From CAZNLL01 sp964573885 (GTDB lineage: Bacteria > Desulfobacterota > DSM-4660 > Desulfatiglandales > Desulfatiglandaceae), in contig CAZNLL010000003.1 of NCBI GenBank assembly GCA_964573885.1, positions 9,778-73,777 on the forward strand: a DNA stretch of 64,000 bases. The letters are read 5' to 3'. The position numbers and the translations under genes are program-made. The notes beneath the pieces were generated by a model. The model had not been told where the DNA came from. It saw only the letters and a program-made list of their open reading frames with translations, and did no database searches. Shown here in pieces: positions 34,289 through 44,045 of the stretch (position 1 is the stretch's first letter; the number at the start of each line of letters is the position of its first letter).

Positions 34289-34780
34289 ATGGGGGGGATC
34301 TTTTTCATCCTCATCAGGGGGCAATGGGCCGACCTCTTGGGGCCCGAGCTTTTTGAGCTGGACCTCCTGACAATCCTCATCGCCTACCTCTTTTGCTTTT
34401 ACGGGGATGTGGGAGCCGGGCTCTTCGCGGTGGGGCAGGGGCTCTTGATCGACCTCTTCTCTGGGGGGTTCCACGGACTTTTCTCCAGCCTCTATCTGAG
34501 CGTCCTCGCCGCCATCTATTTCGGCTCACTCTTCTTTGATCTCCAGACCCCCCGGGGCCAAATCCTGCTGGTCTCCCTTGGCGTTGTTGTCAAAAAGATC
34601 CTCTTCTTTATGCTCATTAAGACCTTTATCACCGGGGCCTGGTTTTCGGAGTCCTTCCTCTGGATTTCTGCGGCCTCGGTCCTGTGCACCGGGCTTCCAG
34701 CCCCCCTCTTCTTTAGGCTCTTCGATTACCTTAGAACGACAACAACAGAACACGGAGGCCCTTCACAGGGCCCACCGTGA
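34289..34780 (+). CDS. mreD: Rod shape-determining membrane protein MreD
   Basis: The product of 163 residues is very hydrophobic, with five or six predicted TM helices and the motif FAVGQGLLIDLFSGGFHGLFS. The position between mreC and mrdA fixes its identity. No strong ribosome site precedes ATG 34289 and the frame is open upstream into the mreC end (VIKGSSRTEIGFYYLSW), so the true start may be a nonstandard codon a few residues earlier. Confidence 0.85.
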   Translation: MGGIFFILIRGQWADLLGPELFELDLLTILIAYLFCFYGDVGAGLFAVGQGLLIDLFSGGFHGLFSSLYLSVLAAIYFGSLFFDLQTPRGQILLVSLGVVVKKILFFMLIKTFITGAWFSESFLWISAASVLCTGLPAPLFFRLFDYLRTTTTEHGGPSQGPP

Positions 34781-34921
34781 AGAGGGAAGAAGGCCGCTTT
34801 GAGAATAGAGGGCATGCACCAAACCCCCTTGATTCAAAAAGCGCTGTCTTATATCATTTATAAAAACCAATGGAAGGCTTGGGCCCTTTCTTTGTCCCCA
34901 AAGCCCTGAGAGAAGTGCCTC

Positions 34922-36775
34922 TTGAAAACGTCCAATTTCGATCCCCTTTCCGTAGAGATCTTCAACCGCCAGCTCAAGAAGGTGACCGTCGTGGTCCTGG
35001 TGGTATTTGGCCTCCTTGTCCTGCGGTTATGGTTTCTGCAGGTCTTGAACGGATCCACTTACCGGGTGAAGTCGGAGAACAACCGGATCCGCCTCGAGGA
35101 CATCCCTCCTTTCAGGGGGCTCCTCTTTGACTACAAAGGGGGCGTCCTCGTGGACAACCGGCCCTCCTATGACCTCTATGTGATCCCTGAAGAAGTCCAG
35201 GACCGCAAGAAACTCCTCCAGACCCTCAAGGACCTGGTAAACCTTGACCCGGCAAAGGTTAAACCCAAGCTCGAAAACCTGGCCCAGGCCTCTCCCTTTA
35301 GGCCAGTGTGCCTCAAAAAGGATATAACTCGAAACGAGCTGGCCGTGATTGAGACCCACCGTTTTAACCTCTCCGGGATCATGATCAAGGTGAGGCCCCA
35401 GCGGCATTATATCTGGGGGAATCTGGCCAGCCATCTCCTGGGCTACCTGGGAGAGATTGATGAATCCCAACTTAAAAGCGGGAAATACCCTTATAACAAG
35501 GCCGGCGACCTTATTGGAAAATCCGGTGTTGAACTGGAATGGCAGGAGAACCTGACCGGGCGGCGGGGCGGTGAGCAGGCGGAAGTGGACGCTGCGGGTC
35601 GAAAGATCAGGGTCATTTCAAAAAAACCGCCACTGCCCGGTGCCAACGTATACCTGACCATACACAAGGAGCTTCAGGCCCTGGCAGAGAAGGCCCTTAG
35701 CGACAAAAGGGGAGCTGTTGTGGCTTTGGACCCCAATAATGGTAAAGTCCTGGCCCTGGCAAGCAGCCCCTCTTTCAACCCCAATCTCTTCATTCAGGGG
35801 ATTGACAGGGAAACCTGGAACAGGATCATCTCCTCAAAGGGATTCCCTTTACAGAACAGGGCCCTTTCCGGTCAGTATCCCCCTGGCTCCATATTCAAGA
35901 TCGTGGTGGCCCTGGCAGGACTCGAAGAGGGGCTCGTGGATCCAGAGGAAGAGGTCTACTGCAACGGTGTCTTTACCCTGGGCCGGGGGGTGTACCATTG
36001 CTGGAAGAAGCACGGTCACGGCATGGTGGATCTCCACCGAGCCCTGGTGGAATCCTGCGACGTCTACTTTTACAAACTAGGCATCAAGCTGGGGGTGGAC
36101 AAGATCGCCCGCTATGCTAAACGATTCGGCTTATCAAAACCCACGGGTTTTGACGCCGGCCAGGAAAAGGGCGGTTTTATGCCTACCAGCCGGTGGAAGC
36201 TTAAAAAGTTCGGGGTTCCCTGGCAGCCCGGTGAGACGGTCTCCGTCTCCATTGGGCAGAGCTTTGTCCTGGTCACCCCCATTCAGATGGCCACCTTTAT
36301 TTCGGCCCTCTATAACGGGGGCACCCTGTATAAACCCCAGGTGACCCACTACGTGGAAAAAGCTCCCGGCCAGAAGGCCCAGAAATTCGTCCCGAGGCCG
36401 ACGGGTAAATGGGACCTGAATCCACGGAATATGGCGCTGGTAAAGAAGGCCCTCGTGGGCGTGGTCAATGAACCCCACGGTACGGGGTGGCGGGCCAGGC
36501 TGAAAGGCATTACCGTGGCGGGCAAAACCGGAACGGCACAGGTCATCGCACTTGAACGGGAAGAGGATTTTGAGAATGAGGCTGACGTCCCTTTTTCAAT
36601 GAGGGATCACGCCTGGTTTATTGCAGTGGCTCCCGCTGACAGGCCACGTATCGCCGTTGCTGTGGTGGTGGAACACGGCGGTCACGGGGGCAAGGCTGCA
36701 GCCCCCATCGCCAGAGAGGTGGTCGAGGCCTATCTGAGCAAGGACCGGCCATCCCGACCTGGAGAAAAGACCTGA
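34922..36775 (+). CDS. mrdA: Penicillin-binding protein 2 (transpeptidase of the elongasome)
   Basis: This 617-residue class B PBP has an N-terminal TM (VTVVVLVVFGLLVLRLWFL, about 21-39), a dimerisation domain and a transpeptidase domain. The catalytic motifs are S323-I-F-K326 (in GQYPPGSIFK), S378-C-D380 and K535-T-G537. The only usable start is TTG 34922, since TGA lies 15 bases upstream in frame; GAGAG precedes it by about 10 bases. Its partner glycosyltransferase rodA follows. Confidence 0.96.
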   Translation: MKTSNFDPLSVEIFNRQLKKVTVVVLVVFGLLVLRLWFLQVLNGSTYRVKSENNRIRLEDIPPFRGLLFDYKGGVLVDNRPSYDLYVIPEEVQDRKKLLQTLKDLVNLDPAKVKPKLENLAQASPFRPVCLKKDITRNELAVIETHRFNLSGIMIKVRPQRHYIWGNLASHLLGYLGEIDESQLKSGKYPYNKAGDLIGKSGVELEWQENLTGRRGGEQAEVDAAGRKIRVISKKPPLPGANVYLTIHKELQALAEKALSDKRGAVVALDPNNGKVLALASSPSFNPNLFIQGIDRETWNRIISSKGFPLQNRALSGQYPPGSIFKIVVALAGLEEGLVDPEEEVYCNGVFTLGRGVYHCWKKHGHGMVDLHRALVESCDVYFYKLGIKLGVDKIARYAKRFGLSKPTGFDAGQEKGGFMPTSRWKLKKFGVPWQPGETVSVSIGQSFVLVTPIQMATFISALYNGGTLYKPQVTHYVEKAPGQKAQKFVPRPTGKWDLNPRNMALVKKALVGVVNEPHGTGWRARLKGITVAGKTGTAQVIALEREEDFENEADVPFSMRDHAWFIAVAPADRPRIAVAVVVEHGGHGGKAAAPIAREVVEAYLSKDRPSRPGEKT

Positions 36776-36819
36776 GCCCTGTTCGGGGGCCCACCTAAAC
36801 TTTAGAAAGAGTGAAAGGC

Positions 36820-37923
36820 ATGTTTGATCGCAGGCTGATCCAGAATTTCGATTGGATCTTACTCCTTGTGCTGCTCCTTATCGCTGGGGTAAGCATCATG
36901 AATCTTTACAGCGCCACTTATGCCATCCGTGATGTGGGTGGGGGCCGCGTCTTCTTAAAGCACATTTATTGGTTTCTGATCGGTTTCGGCGTCTTTTTTC
37001 TCATGACCACTTTCAACTACCACGCCCTGGAACGGCTCGCCTATCCCGCCTACTTCCTTTCCCTGGCCCTTTTGGCCCTGGTATTCGTTACCGGAAAGGC
37101 CGCTTCAGGCTCACAAAGATGGCTGGCCGTAGGGTCCCTTTCCTTTCAACCCTCTGAGTTGGCAAAACTGGCCTTGCTCATGGTTCTGGCCAAATTTTTC
37201 AGTGACCGGGGCGGGTATCAGGAATCCCGGTTGCGAGATCTATGGCAGCCCTTTATCCTCATAGGAATCCCTTGCGCCTTGATCTTGAAGGAGCCGGACC
37301 TCGGCACAGCCATCCTCTTGATTTTCGTTTCCCTCTCGCTGATCCTTTTTGTCCGGGTCCACTGGAAATCACTCCTGATTCTGGCCTTGTCGGCCATCTC
37401 GCTGGCCCCTTTTATATGGTTTAACCTCAAAGAATATCAACGCATGCGAGTCCTGGCCTTCCTCAGGCCCGACATGGATCCCCTGGGCTCTGGATACCAC
37501 ATTAATCAATCCAAAATCGCTATTGGATCAGGCCTTTTCTGGGGAAAGGGTTTACTCAAGGGGACCCAGACACGACTCCATTTCCTCCCAGAGCAGCACA
37601 CGGACTTCGCCTTTTCCGTATTGGCCGAAGAGTGGGGTTTCATTGGATCCGGATTCCTTCTCTTGGCCTATCTCTTCCTCATCCTGTGGGGTCTCAATAT
37701 CGCCAAAAACTCGAAAGACAAGTTCGGCTCCATGATCGCCATAGGAATTGTGGCCCTAATCTTCTGGCAGGTGACCATCAATGTGGGGATGGTAACAGGG
37801 CTCTTGCCCGTAGTTGGAATCCCTCTCCCCCTCTTCAGCTATGGCGGTTCTTCGTTGGTGACCACCATGGCCGCCCTGGGAATACTCATGAATATCAGCA
37901 TGAGGCGTTTCATGTTCCAGTAG
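36820..37923 (+). CDS. rodA: Peptidoglycan glycosyltransferase RodA
   Basis: This 367-residue SEDS-family polytopic protein (about ten TM helices) polymerises lipid II with PBP2. Family motifs are SGSQRWLAVGSLSFQPSELAK-like KAASGSQRWL and FQPSELAKLAL, LKEPDLGTA, LPEQHTDFAFSVLAEEWGF with the catalytic Asp, and PVVGIPLPLFSYGGSSL. ATG 36820 (MFDRRLIQNFDW) looks like the native start; GTG 36811 is nine bases upstream. It is last in the mre operon. Confidence 0.95.
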   Translation: MFDRRLIQNFDWILLLVLLLIAGVSIMNLYSATYAIRDVGGGRVFLKHIYWFLIGFGVFFLMTTFNYHALERLAYPAYFLSLALLALVFVTGKAASGSQRWLAVGSLSFQPSELAKLALLMVLAKFFSDRGGYQESRLRDLWQPFILIGIPCALILKEPDLGTAILLIFVSLSLILFVRVHWKSLLILALSAISLAPFIWFNLKEYQRMRVLAFLRPDMDPLGSGYHINQSKIAIGSGLFWGKGLLKGTQTRLHFLPEQHTDFAFSVLAEEWGFIGSGFLLLAYLFLILWGLNIAKNSKDKFGSMIAIGIVALIFWQVTINVGMVTGLLPVVGIPLPLFSYGGSSLVTTMAALGILMNISMRRFMFQ

Positions 37924-37959
37924 GGGCCTTCTTTATACATCCCGGGCCCTTTTTGGCAC

Positions 37960-38526
37960 CTACAGCCCGAGTTCCCCTGCAATCCCTTGCATGGCGGTCA
38001 AGCAGATCCGGGAGAATTCGTCAAGATCCAGGCCCAATTTTTCACACTCCATGATGGTTTCCCGGTTCACGCTGGCGGCAAAGGCCTTTTCTTTCATACG
38101 CTTTTTGATGGACTTGGCCTTCACACTGGCAATTTTCTTGTCCGGGTACACCAAGGTGGTGGCGATAATAAGGCCCGTTATGGTCTCCCCTGCCGCCAGG
38201 GCGTGGTGGAACCGCTCCGATCGCTTTTCCCCATGGGCCTTTTCATTGTGGAGTTTAACGGCCTGGATGATCTCCTCATCAAGGCCCTTTTCCCTGAGGA
38301 TCTCCTCGGCCTCCAAGGTATGCCTGGACAGGTCCCCCTCAACCATTTCCACGTCAATATCGTGGAGGAGACCGGCCAATCCCCATTTTTCCTTGTCCTC
38401 ACCCAGTCTCTCCGCCAGGGCACTCATAACCGCTTCGGAGGCCAGGCAGTGTTTGATCATGTTTTCATTCTTGATGTGCTCCTCCAAGAGGGCCAGAGCC
38501 TCCTTTCTGTCTATGCCGTAAGACAT
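37960..38526 (-). CDS. HD-domain phosphohydrolase-like protein
   Basis: This 188-residue soluble protein starts at ATG 38526 with GAGGAGG six bases upstream. The HD signature is GLAGLLHDIDVEMVEGDLSRH, with the first His near IKHCLASEAVMSAL and the last Asp/His region around AVKLHNEKAHGEKR. The second half (VKAKSIKKRMKEKAFAASVN) is typical of the small HDIG-type hydrolases common in anaerobes. Substrate unknown. It converges on rodA with 36 bases between the genes. Confidence 0.9.
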   Translation of the reverse strand: MSYGIDRKEALALLEEHIKNENMIKHCLASEAVMSALAERLGEDKEKWGLAGLLHDIDVEMVEGDLSRHTLEAEEILREKGLDEEIIQAVKLHNEKAHGEKRSERFHHALAAGETITGLIIATTLVYPDKKIASVKAKSIKKRMKEKAFAASVNRETIMECEKLGLDLDEFSRICLTAMQGIAGELGL

Positions 38527-38884
38527 GTCGCCTCCTCTTTCATCGCCTCTCTTCGCCCGGATTTAGTACTCTGCCTCAGCCAGCCAGCTCCGGCACCTTG
38601 TCCACCAATTTCTCAATCCCTTCGGCCACGGCCTTTATGCCCGGAACCAGCTGCCATCACGGCCACCTGGATCTCTGAAGGAAAAAGTTCAACGAAACCG
38701 AAACGTTAACGATGTTCTTCCGGCCGCCAAGGCCCTCTCAAGGAATATTAAAATCCCCTGCCCATCCTGTCAAATCAATTCCGGGAATAAAGTCTATGAC
38801 CTCCCGGGGCATCGCTTTTTCTTGCATGCCACCAGGCTCTGTGATAAGAGATTGGGTCACCCGATGGCGGGTCCTGGAGCCTGG
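38527..38884. other. Gap between HD gene and YjbQ gene, with a possible coding relic
   Basis: These 358 bases lie between divergent genes. On the minus strand two short frames read like one broken C-terminus: FGFVELFPSEIQVAVMAAG, then, one frame over, PGIKAVAEGIEKLVDKVPEL ending at TGA 38576-38578. On the plus strand the YjbQ frame is open far upstream but has no start codon before TTG 38822. No promoter stood out. Confidence 0.35.
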
Positions 38885-39319
38885 ATGTCCACAGAAAACC
38901 ATCAAATTTTTATTCAAACGACTGCAGGAACGGACATTATCGACCTCACCCCTGATGTCACCATAGAGGTGAGTCAATCGATGATCCGGCAAGGCTCTGT
39001 CACCCTCTTTATCCCGGGGTCAACAGCGGCCCTTACCACTATTGAATTCGAGCGGGGTGTGATCAACGACCTGAAAAAGGCCATTGAAAGGATGACCCCC
39101 CAGGACATGTATTATGAACACAACGAAAGATGGGGGGACGGCAACGGCTATTCCCATGTTCGTGCAGCCCTCCTGGGCCCAAGTCTTCACATTCCCTTGT
39201 GGGACGGGACCCTGACCCTGGGAACATGGCAGCAAATTGTACTTCTTGATTTTGATAACAGGCCCAGAAAGCGGCGAATAGTGGTGCAGATTTCGGGAGA
39301 AGAAACAATCGGGTCCTGA
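38885..39319 (+). CDS. YjbQ/UPF0047 family protein
   Basis: This 144-residue protein has the family blocks GSVTLFIPGSTAALTTIEFE, HNERWGDGNGYSHVRAALLG and a closing GTWQQIVLLDFDNRPRKRRI, with conserved His and Asp that form a metal-like site. Members can show weak thiamin-phosphate synthase activity, but the physiological role is unsettled. ATG 38885 (MSTENHQIF) is chosen because GGAG lies five bases upstream and the length then fits the family (about 135-145). Confidence 0.9.
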   Translation: MSTENHQIFIQTTAGTDIIDLTPDVTIEVSQSMIRQGSVTLFIPGSTAALTTIEFERGVINDLKKAIERMTPQDMYYEHNERWGDGNGYSHVRAALLGPSLHIPLWDGTLTLGTWQQIVLLDFDNRPRKRRIVVQISGEETIGS

Positions 39320-39370
39320 GGTTTTCGGCCCCCAGGGGAGAAAGGGGGCGACATTTTCGAGGTTTTTTGT

Positions 39371-40381
39371 TTGGCAAGGTTTACTCCCACGAGTCCCTCA
39401 ACGGTAAGGACAAAGCTCACTTTTCCAGATCATGAATTGATCCAGGCCCTCTGTGGAGAGCAAAACAGTCACCTGAAAGTGCTCGCCGAGAAGATCGGGG
39501 TCACTGTCCACGCCAGGGGCAACTCCCTCCTCCTTGAGGGGGGGGACTGGGAAGTGGAACTGGCCGGTAAGGTCTTGCACCAACTCTACGAGTTGCTCAA
39601 ATCCGGTTTCCCTGTTTACCGTAATGATGTGGATTACGCCGTCAGGATCTTGAGCAGAGATCAATCGCAGGAGCTCAGGGAAATATTCAAGGATGAGGTC
39701 TATATTTCTTCCCAAAAAAAGCTGATAACTCCCAAAACCGTTAACCAAAAACAGTATATTGATAGTATCAGGAGATTTGATATCGTTTTTGGAATCGGGC
39801 CTGCCGGCACGGGTAAGACCTATTTGGCCATGGCCATGGCCATCTCGCGGTTGGTCAAAAAGGAGGTCAGCCGCCTCATCCTCACCAGGCCCGCCGTAGA
39901 GGCCGGAGAACACTTGGGCTTTCTTCCTGGAGACCTCTACGAAAAGGTCAACCCCTATCTGAGGCCCTTGTATGACGCGCTCCATGACATGATGGACTTC
40001 GAAAACGCCTCCCGGCTGCTTAATCAGGGCGTGATCGAGGTCGCCCCCCTTGCCTTCATGCGGGGGAGGACCCTCAATGACGCCTTTGTCATTCTGGACG
40101 AGGCCCAGAATGTGACCTCTGAGCAGATGAAGATGTTTCTGACCAGACTGGGCTTTAGCTCCAAGGCCGTTATAACGGGGGATGTGACGCAAACAGACTT
40201 GCCCGACGGCAAGATCTCAGGTCTCATTGAGGCCCAGGAAATCCTTCGAGGCATAAAGGGAATCAGGTTTATTTACTTTTCCAGAGATGATGTAATCCGA
40301 CATCCCCTGGTTCAAGAAATTATTGACGCCTATGACCGCTCGGAGAAAACGGGGCGTTCAGGCCATGAAAAGGCACAATGA
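39371..40381 (+). CDS. PhoH-like ATPase (PhoL)
   Basis: This 336-residue protein has a KH-like N-terminal half (about 20-115) and a P-loop domain with Walker A GIGPAGTGKTYLAMAMA (about 142-158), the RPAVEAGEHLGFLPGD block, and Walker B-like FVILDEAQN with GDVTQTDLP. PhoH-like proteins are linked to RNA metabolism and ribosome assembly with YbeY. Start TTG 39371 has GAGG about 9 bases upstream. It is followed by the HD phosphodiesterase and ybeY, the typical order. Confidence 0.94.
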   Translation: MARFTPTSPSTVRTKLTFPDHELIQALCGEQNSHLKVLAEKIGVTVHARGNSLLLEGGDWEVELAGKVLHQLYELLKSGFPVYRNDVDYAVRILSRDQSQELREIFKDEVYISSQKKLITPKTVNQKQYIDSIRRFDIVFGIGPAGTGKTYLAMAMAISRLVKKEVSRLILTRPAVEAGEHLGFLPGDLYEKVNPYLRPLYDALHDMMDFENASRLLNQGVIEVAPLAFMRGRTLNDAFVILDEAQNVTSEQMKMFLTRLGFSSKAVITGDVTQTDLPDGKISGLIEAQEILRGIKGIRFIYFSRDDVIRHPLVQEIIDAYDRSEKTGRSGHEKAQ

Positions 40382-40438
40382 TCACCCTATTCCTGGATCC
40401 GGTCCAATAGAGGGGAAATAGGGATTTTAAAGAGGAAA

Positions 40439-42958
40439 TTGGACGTGCAAAAGCCCGATAAGACAAAAAAGGGGCCTTTTGTGAGGCGAAAACAGGGAAA
40501 AAAAGGGGGGGACAGAGAGGCCCTCACCCGGAGCGGGAGACCCGTAAAAAAGGCCCATCCTCCTTTTTGGGGAGAAGCCAAGAAATGGTATATCCTCTTC
40601 GGCTTGAGCGTCATCATATCGGTTCTTCTCTTTCCCAATATCCTGGCTCCGCCCAAGCTTTATAAGCTTGGCGATGTGGCTGACAGGGATATTAAGGCCT
40701 CCCATGAGTTTCTCATTGAAAATCGTGAGCTAACGGAGAAGGACCGACAGGAAGCAGTCAAGGCCGTCCTTTCTGTGTATGATTTTGACCCTACCTCGGG
40801 GAATCTGGTCTCCAGGGTACAACTGGCCTTCAAAGAAGGGAGGCAGTTTTTGACCCAGACCTTGGCGCCCGGGGGACCCGGGAACGAGGCCCCCCCAAAG
40901 AAAGAGGGGACCCCCGGCGGTCCTTTTACGGAAGAACGGTTCTTCGAGCTGCTGGATATCCCCGTAGACCACAAGGCCTTTGATATCCTTGTGAAAAACG
41001 GGTTCCCTAAGGAGGCGGAAGAGGCCATCATCGGCCTGGCCATGGAAGTCCTCAAAGACGGGATGGTGAGCAATAAGAATATGCTCATGAGCCAGGGCAA
41101 GAAAGGGATTATTCTTCACGATATCCATACCGAAAAAGACCTTAAAGTCAGCAACCTGGACCGATTTAATGACCGCCAGCAGGCCCGCCGGCTCATAGAG
41201 GGCCAGTACACCCAACTGAGCAAAACTTTGGGCTCAGAGGCCCTGGCCCGGGTCTCCATAGAATTAGCCATCGATTTAATCAGGCCCAATCTTACCTTCA
41301 ACAAGAGGGAGACCGAACTCAGGAAGGATCTCGCCCGAAAGTCGGCAAAGCCCTCCTATTTTAAGGTCAAAAAGGGGGAAATGCTTGTGAGGGAGGGAGA
41401 GCGCATTAAACCCGAGCACCTCCTCAAGCTTTCCGAACAGCACAAGTATTTAAGGACCAAGCAGATGCTGGGCCGGGCCCCTGCCATGGCCTTATTGATC
41501 GGTTTTTTTCTCTCAGCCATGTACCTTGTTGGTTTCATAACCAGACGGTCTTCAGGGTCGGAAACAAAAGATCTCCTCTTTATCGCCGTGAGCCTGCTGG
41601 CCATCTTCCTGGTCGTCATGGCTTCCAATTTCATGTCTGAAGAAATCGCCAGGGGGTTCAAATATTTTAATGACAGAACCCTCCTTTACGCCATCCCTGT
41701 GGCAAGCGGCGCCATGCTCATTGCGATCTTCCAGGGCATGGGCATTGCCGCGAGTTTTTCCCTCATTATCTCCGTGCTGGCTTCTCTGGCCGTGGACGGT
41801 CGCGTTGAGTTCTTTCTCTATTTCTTCATAAGTTCCCTGGTGGCGGCATACGGGGTTCAGGACTGCCGGGAGAGGGGCATCTTTATCAAGACCGGGCTCA
41901 AGGTCAGTGCCTGCAACATGGTGGTGGCCTTTTCCATCGAGACCCTGTACGGTTCGTTTTACGGGTTTGAAGGCCTGCTGGCCCTGGCATCGGCCTTTGT
42001 GGGCGGCATGCTGGTGGGAGTCATTGCCACCGGTATCCTGCCGGTCATTGAAATGGCCTTTGGTTACACTTCGGACATCAAGCTCTTGGAACTCGCCAGC
42101 TTGGACCAACCTCTTTTACGAGATCTTATGGTCCGAGCCCCGGGAACCTACCACCACAGTGTTATGGTAAGCCACATGGTGGAAGCCACGGCCAAGGCCA
42201 TTAACGCCAATCCCCTCCTGGCAAAGGTCGCCGCCTATTATCACGATATCGGCAAGCTGAAAAAGCCGCTCTACTTCGTGGAAAATCAGGGAGACTGTGA
42301 AAACAAGCATGAAAAGCTGGCCCCGTCCATGAGCAGCCTCATCCTCATATCCCATATTAAGGACGGTGTAGAGCTGGCAAAAAAGCACAAGCTGGGCAGG
42401 GAGATTATAGACATCATCAGACAACATCACGGCACAAGCCTGATTACCTATTTTTATGAGAAGGCCAAAGAACAGGGAGAAAAAAAGGCCGGCAAGTCGC
42501 CCAAAATCAAAGAAGAAGATTTCCGCTATCCCGGTCCCAAACCCCAGACCAAAGAGGCTGGTCTGGTCATGTTGGCGGATGTGGTGGAGGCCGCTTCCAG
42601 GAGCCTCGTGGACCCGACAGCCGCCCGTATCCAGGGTATGGTCCAAAAAATCATCAACAAGGTCTTCTCCGACGGTCAATTGGATGAATGCGAACTCACC
42701 TTGAAAGACCTCCATGAAATCGCCAAGAGCTTTAATAAAACCTTGAGCGGCATCTTCCACCACCGCGTGGACTACCCCGAGCCCGTGGCCAGAATGGCCG
42801 CCTCTCGCCAAGGCACCCGCTCAGGGGAAATGGGCGCCCCCTTGAAAAAAGGAGAAAATGGAAATACAAATCACCTGTCACCGGCGGACTCTTCCGGTAA
42901 AAAACCGGAGGATAGAGGCGAGAATGGGGAAAGTCTTAAAAGACTTGGGTTGTCATGA
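40439..42958 (+). CDS. PgpH-like 7TM-HD cyclic-di-AMP phosphodiesterase
   Basis: This 839-residue membrane protein has a basic N-terminal tail, a first TM (about 50-70), a periplasmic 7TMR-HDED region (about 75-350), a block of seven TM helices (about 355-560) and a cytoplasmic HD domain (about 575-740) with PGTYHHSVMVSHMVEA, AAYYHDIGKLKKP and RQHHGTSLITYFY. Proteins of this layout hydrolyse c-di-AMP. TTG 40439 has GAGG three bases upstream. The 3' end overlaps ybeY by 101 bases. No c-di-AMP cyclase is in the window. Confidence 0.9.
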   Translation: MDVQKPDKTKKGPFVRRKQGKKGGDREALTRSGRPVKKAHPPFWGEAKKWYILFGLSVIISVLLFPNILAPPKLYKLGDVADRDIKASHEFLIENRELTEKDRQEAVKAVLSVYDFDPTSGNLVSRVQLAFKEGRQFLTQTLAPGGPGNEAPPKKEGTPGGPFTEERFFELLDIPVDHKAFDILVKNGFPKEAEEAIIGLAMEVLKDGMVSNKNMLMSQGKKGIILHDIHTEKDLKVSNLDRFNDRQQARRLIEGQYTQLSKTLGSEALARVSIELAIDLIRPNLTFNKRETELRKDLARKSAKPSYFKVKKGEMLVREGERIKPEHLLKLSEQHKYLRTKQMLGRAPAMALLIGFFLSAMYLVGFITRRSSGSETKDLLFIAVSLLAIFLVVMASNFMSEEIARGFKYFNDRTLLYAIPVASGAMLIAIFQGMGIAASFSLIISVLASLAVDGRVEFFLYFFISSLVAAYGVQDCRERGIFIKTGLKVSACNMVVAFSIETLYGSFYGFEGLLALASAFVGGMLVGVIATGILPVIEMAFGYTSDIKLLELASLDQPLLRDLMVRAPGTYHHSVMVSHMVEATAKAINANPLLAKVAAYYHDIGKLKKPLYFVENQGDCENKHEKLAPSMSSLILISHIKDGVELAKKHKLGREIIDIIRQHHGTSLITYFYEKAKEQGEKKAGKSPKIKEEDFRYPGPKPQTKEAGLVMLADVVEAASRSLVDPTAARIQGMVQKIINKVFSDGQLDECELTLKDLHEIAKSFNKTLSGIFHHRVDYPEPVARMAASRQGTRSGEMGAPLKKGENGNTNHLSPADSSGKKPEDRGENGESLKRLGLS

Positions 42959-43298
42959 CAAAGAGCTGAGCATCCTGTTTACAGACGACAACGAGATCGC
43001 CCGGTTAAACAACCAATATCTGGGGAGAAAAGGCCCCACCAATGTACTGGCCTTTCCCATGACCGGGGGACCGGGGACGGACATGTCCACCGCTATGTTG
43101 GGAGATGTGGTCATCTCCGTAGATACGGCAGCCCGGGAAGCCGCGGAGACAGGAGAAACCCTGCAAGGAACCATTGATCGACTGCTGATCCACGGGCTTC
43201 TACACCTCCTCGGTTATGACCATGAAACCTCCCCGTCGGGTGCCAGAACCATGGAAGAGGAAGAGAAGCGACTCTTGGCAACGATTAAGGAGGATTAA
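42858..43298 (+). CDS. ybeY: Endoribonuclease YbeY
   Basis: This 146-residue metal-dependent RNase is needed for rRNA maturation. The zinc motif is HGLLHLLGYDH (H-x3-H-x5-H, about 112-122), preceded by the family strands ILFTDDNEIARLN and GPTNVLAFP. ATG 42858 has AAGGAG four bases upstream and lies well inside the end of the phosphodiesterase gene (101-base overlap in another frame). pdxJ follows after 3 bases. Confidence 0.95.
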   Translation: MEIQITCHRRTLPVKNRRIEARMGKVLKDLGCHDKELSILFTDDNEIARLNNQYLGRKGPTNVLAFPMTGGPGTDMSTAMLGDVVISVDTAAREAAETGETLQGTIDRLLIHGLLHLLGYDHETSPSGARTMEEEEKRLLATIKED

Positions 43299-43301
43299 GG
43301 T

Positions 43302-44021
43302 ATGGCCCGCTTAGCGGTAAACGTCGACCATGTGGCCACCGTGCGCCAGGCGAGGGGGACACATGAACCTGATCCGGTTCTGGCCGCGGCCCTGGCCGAA
43401 CTCGCAGGGGCGGACGGCATCATCTGTCATCTGAGGGAAGACAGACGTCACATCAATGACAGGGACCTCCGGCTCTTGCGCCAGACCGTGAAGACCAGGC
43501 TTAATTTGGAGATGGCCGCCGTGGAGGAAATGGTGGAAATCGCCTTGCACACCAAGCCCGATCTGGTCACCCTTGTGCCTGAGAGGCGGGAGGAACTCAC
43601 CACAGAGGGAGGCCTTGATGTCAAGGCCAGGCCGGAGCAGTACCGGCAGGTCACCGAGCGTCTCCAGGGCGGAGGGATCCAGGTCAGTTTTTTTATAGAC
43701 CCCAACCCGGAACAAGTCAAGGAAGCCCACCGGTGCGGGGCCGATGTGGTGGAAATCCACACGGGTCATTACACCGATGCCTCAACGGAACAAGAGGCGA
43801 ATCAACGCTTTCAGGGCATTGCCGAGGCCGTGGGTACGGCCAAGGAACTCGATCTTGGCGTCAGTGCGGGGCATGGGCTCAACTATATTAATGTCAAATC
43901 CTTTAAGGCCCTCCCTGATATCGAGGAATACAGCATCGGTCACAGCATCGTGGCCAGAGCGGTCCTCACCGGCTTTGAGAAGGCCGTCCGCGAGATGATC
44001 TCTCTGGTCAAAGATTTTTAG
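43302..44021 (+). CDS. pdxJ: Pyridoxine 5'-phosphate synthase
   Basis: This 239-residue TIM-barrel enzyme condenses deoxyxylulose 5-phosphate with 3-amino-2-oxopropyl phosphate. Signature blocks are LAVNVDHVATVRQARGT (start), ICHLREDRRHI, VTLVPERREELTTEGGLDV, VSFFIDPN, VEIHTGHYTDA and VSAGHGLNYINV. AAGGAGGATTAAGGT precedes the ATG. It is packed between ybeY and acpS. Confidence 0.97.
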   Translation: MARLAVNVDHVATVRQARGTHEPDPVLAAALAELAGADGIICHLREDRRHINDRDLRLLRQTVKTRLNLEMAAVEEMVEIALHTKPDLVTLVPERREELTTEGGLDVKARPEQYRQVTERLQGGGIQVSFFIDPNPEQVKEAHRCGADVVEIHTGHYTDASTEQEANQRFQGIAEAVGTAKELDLGVSAGHGLNYINVKSFKALPDIEEYSIGHSIVARAVLTGFEKAVREMISLVKDF

Positions 44022-44045
44022 TCATAGCCGAAGAAACGGGGTGAG

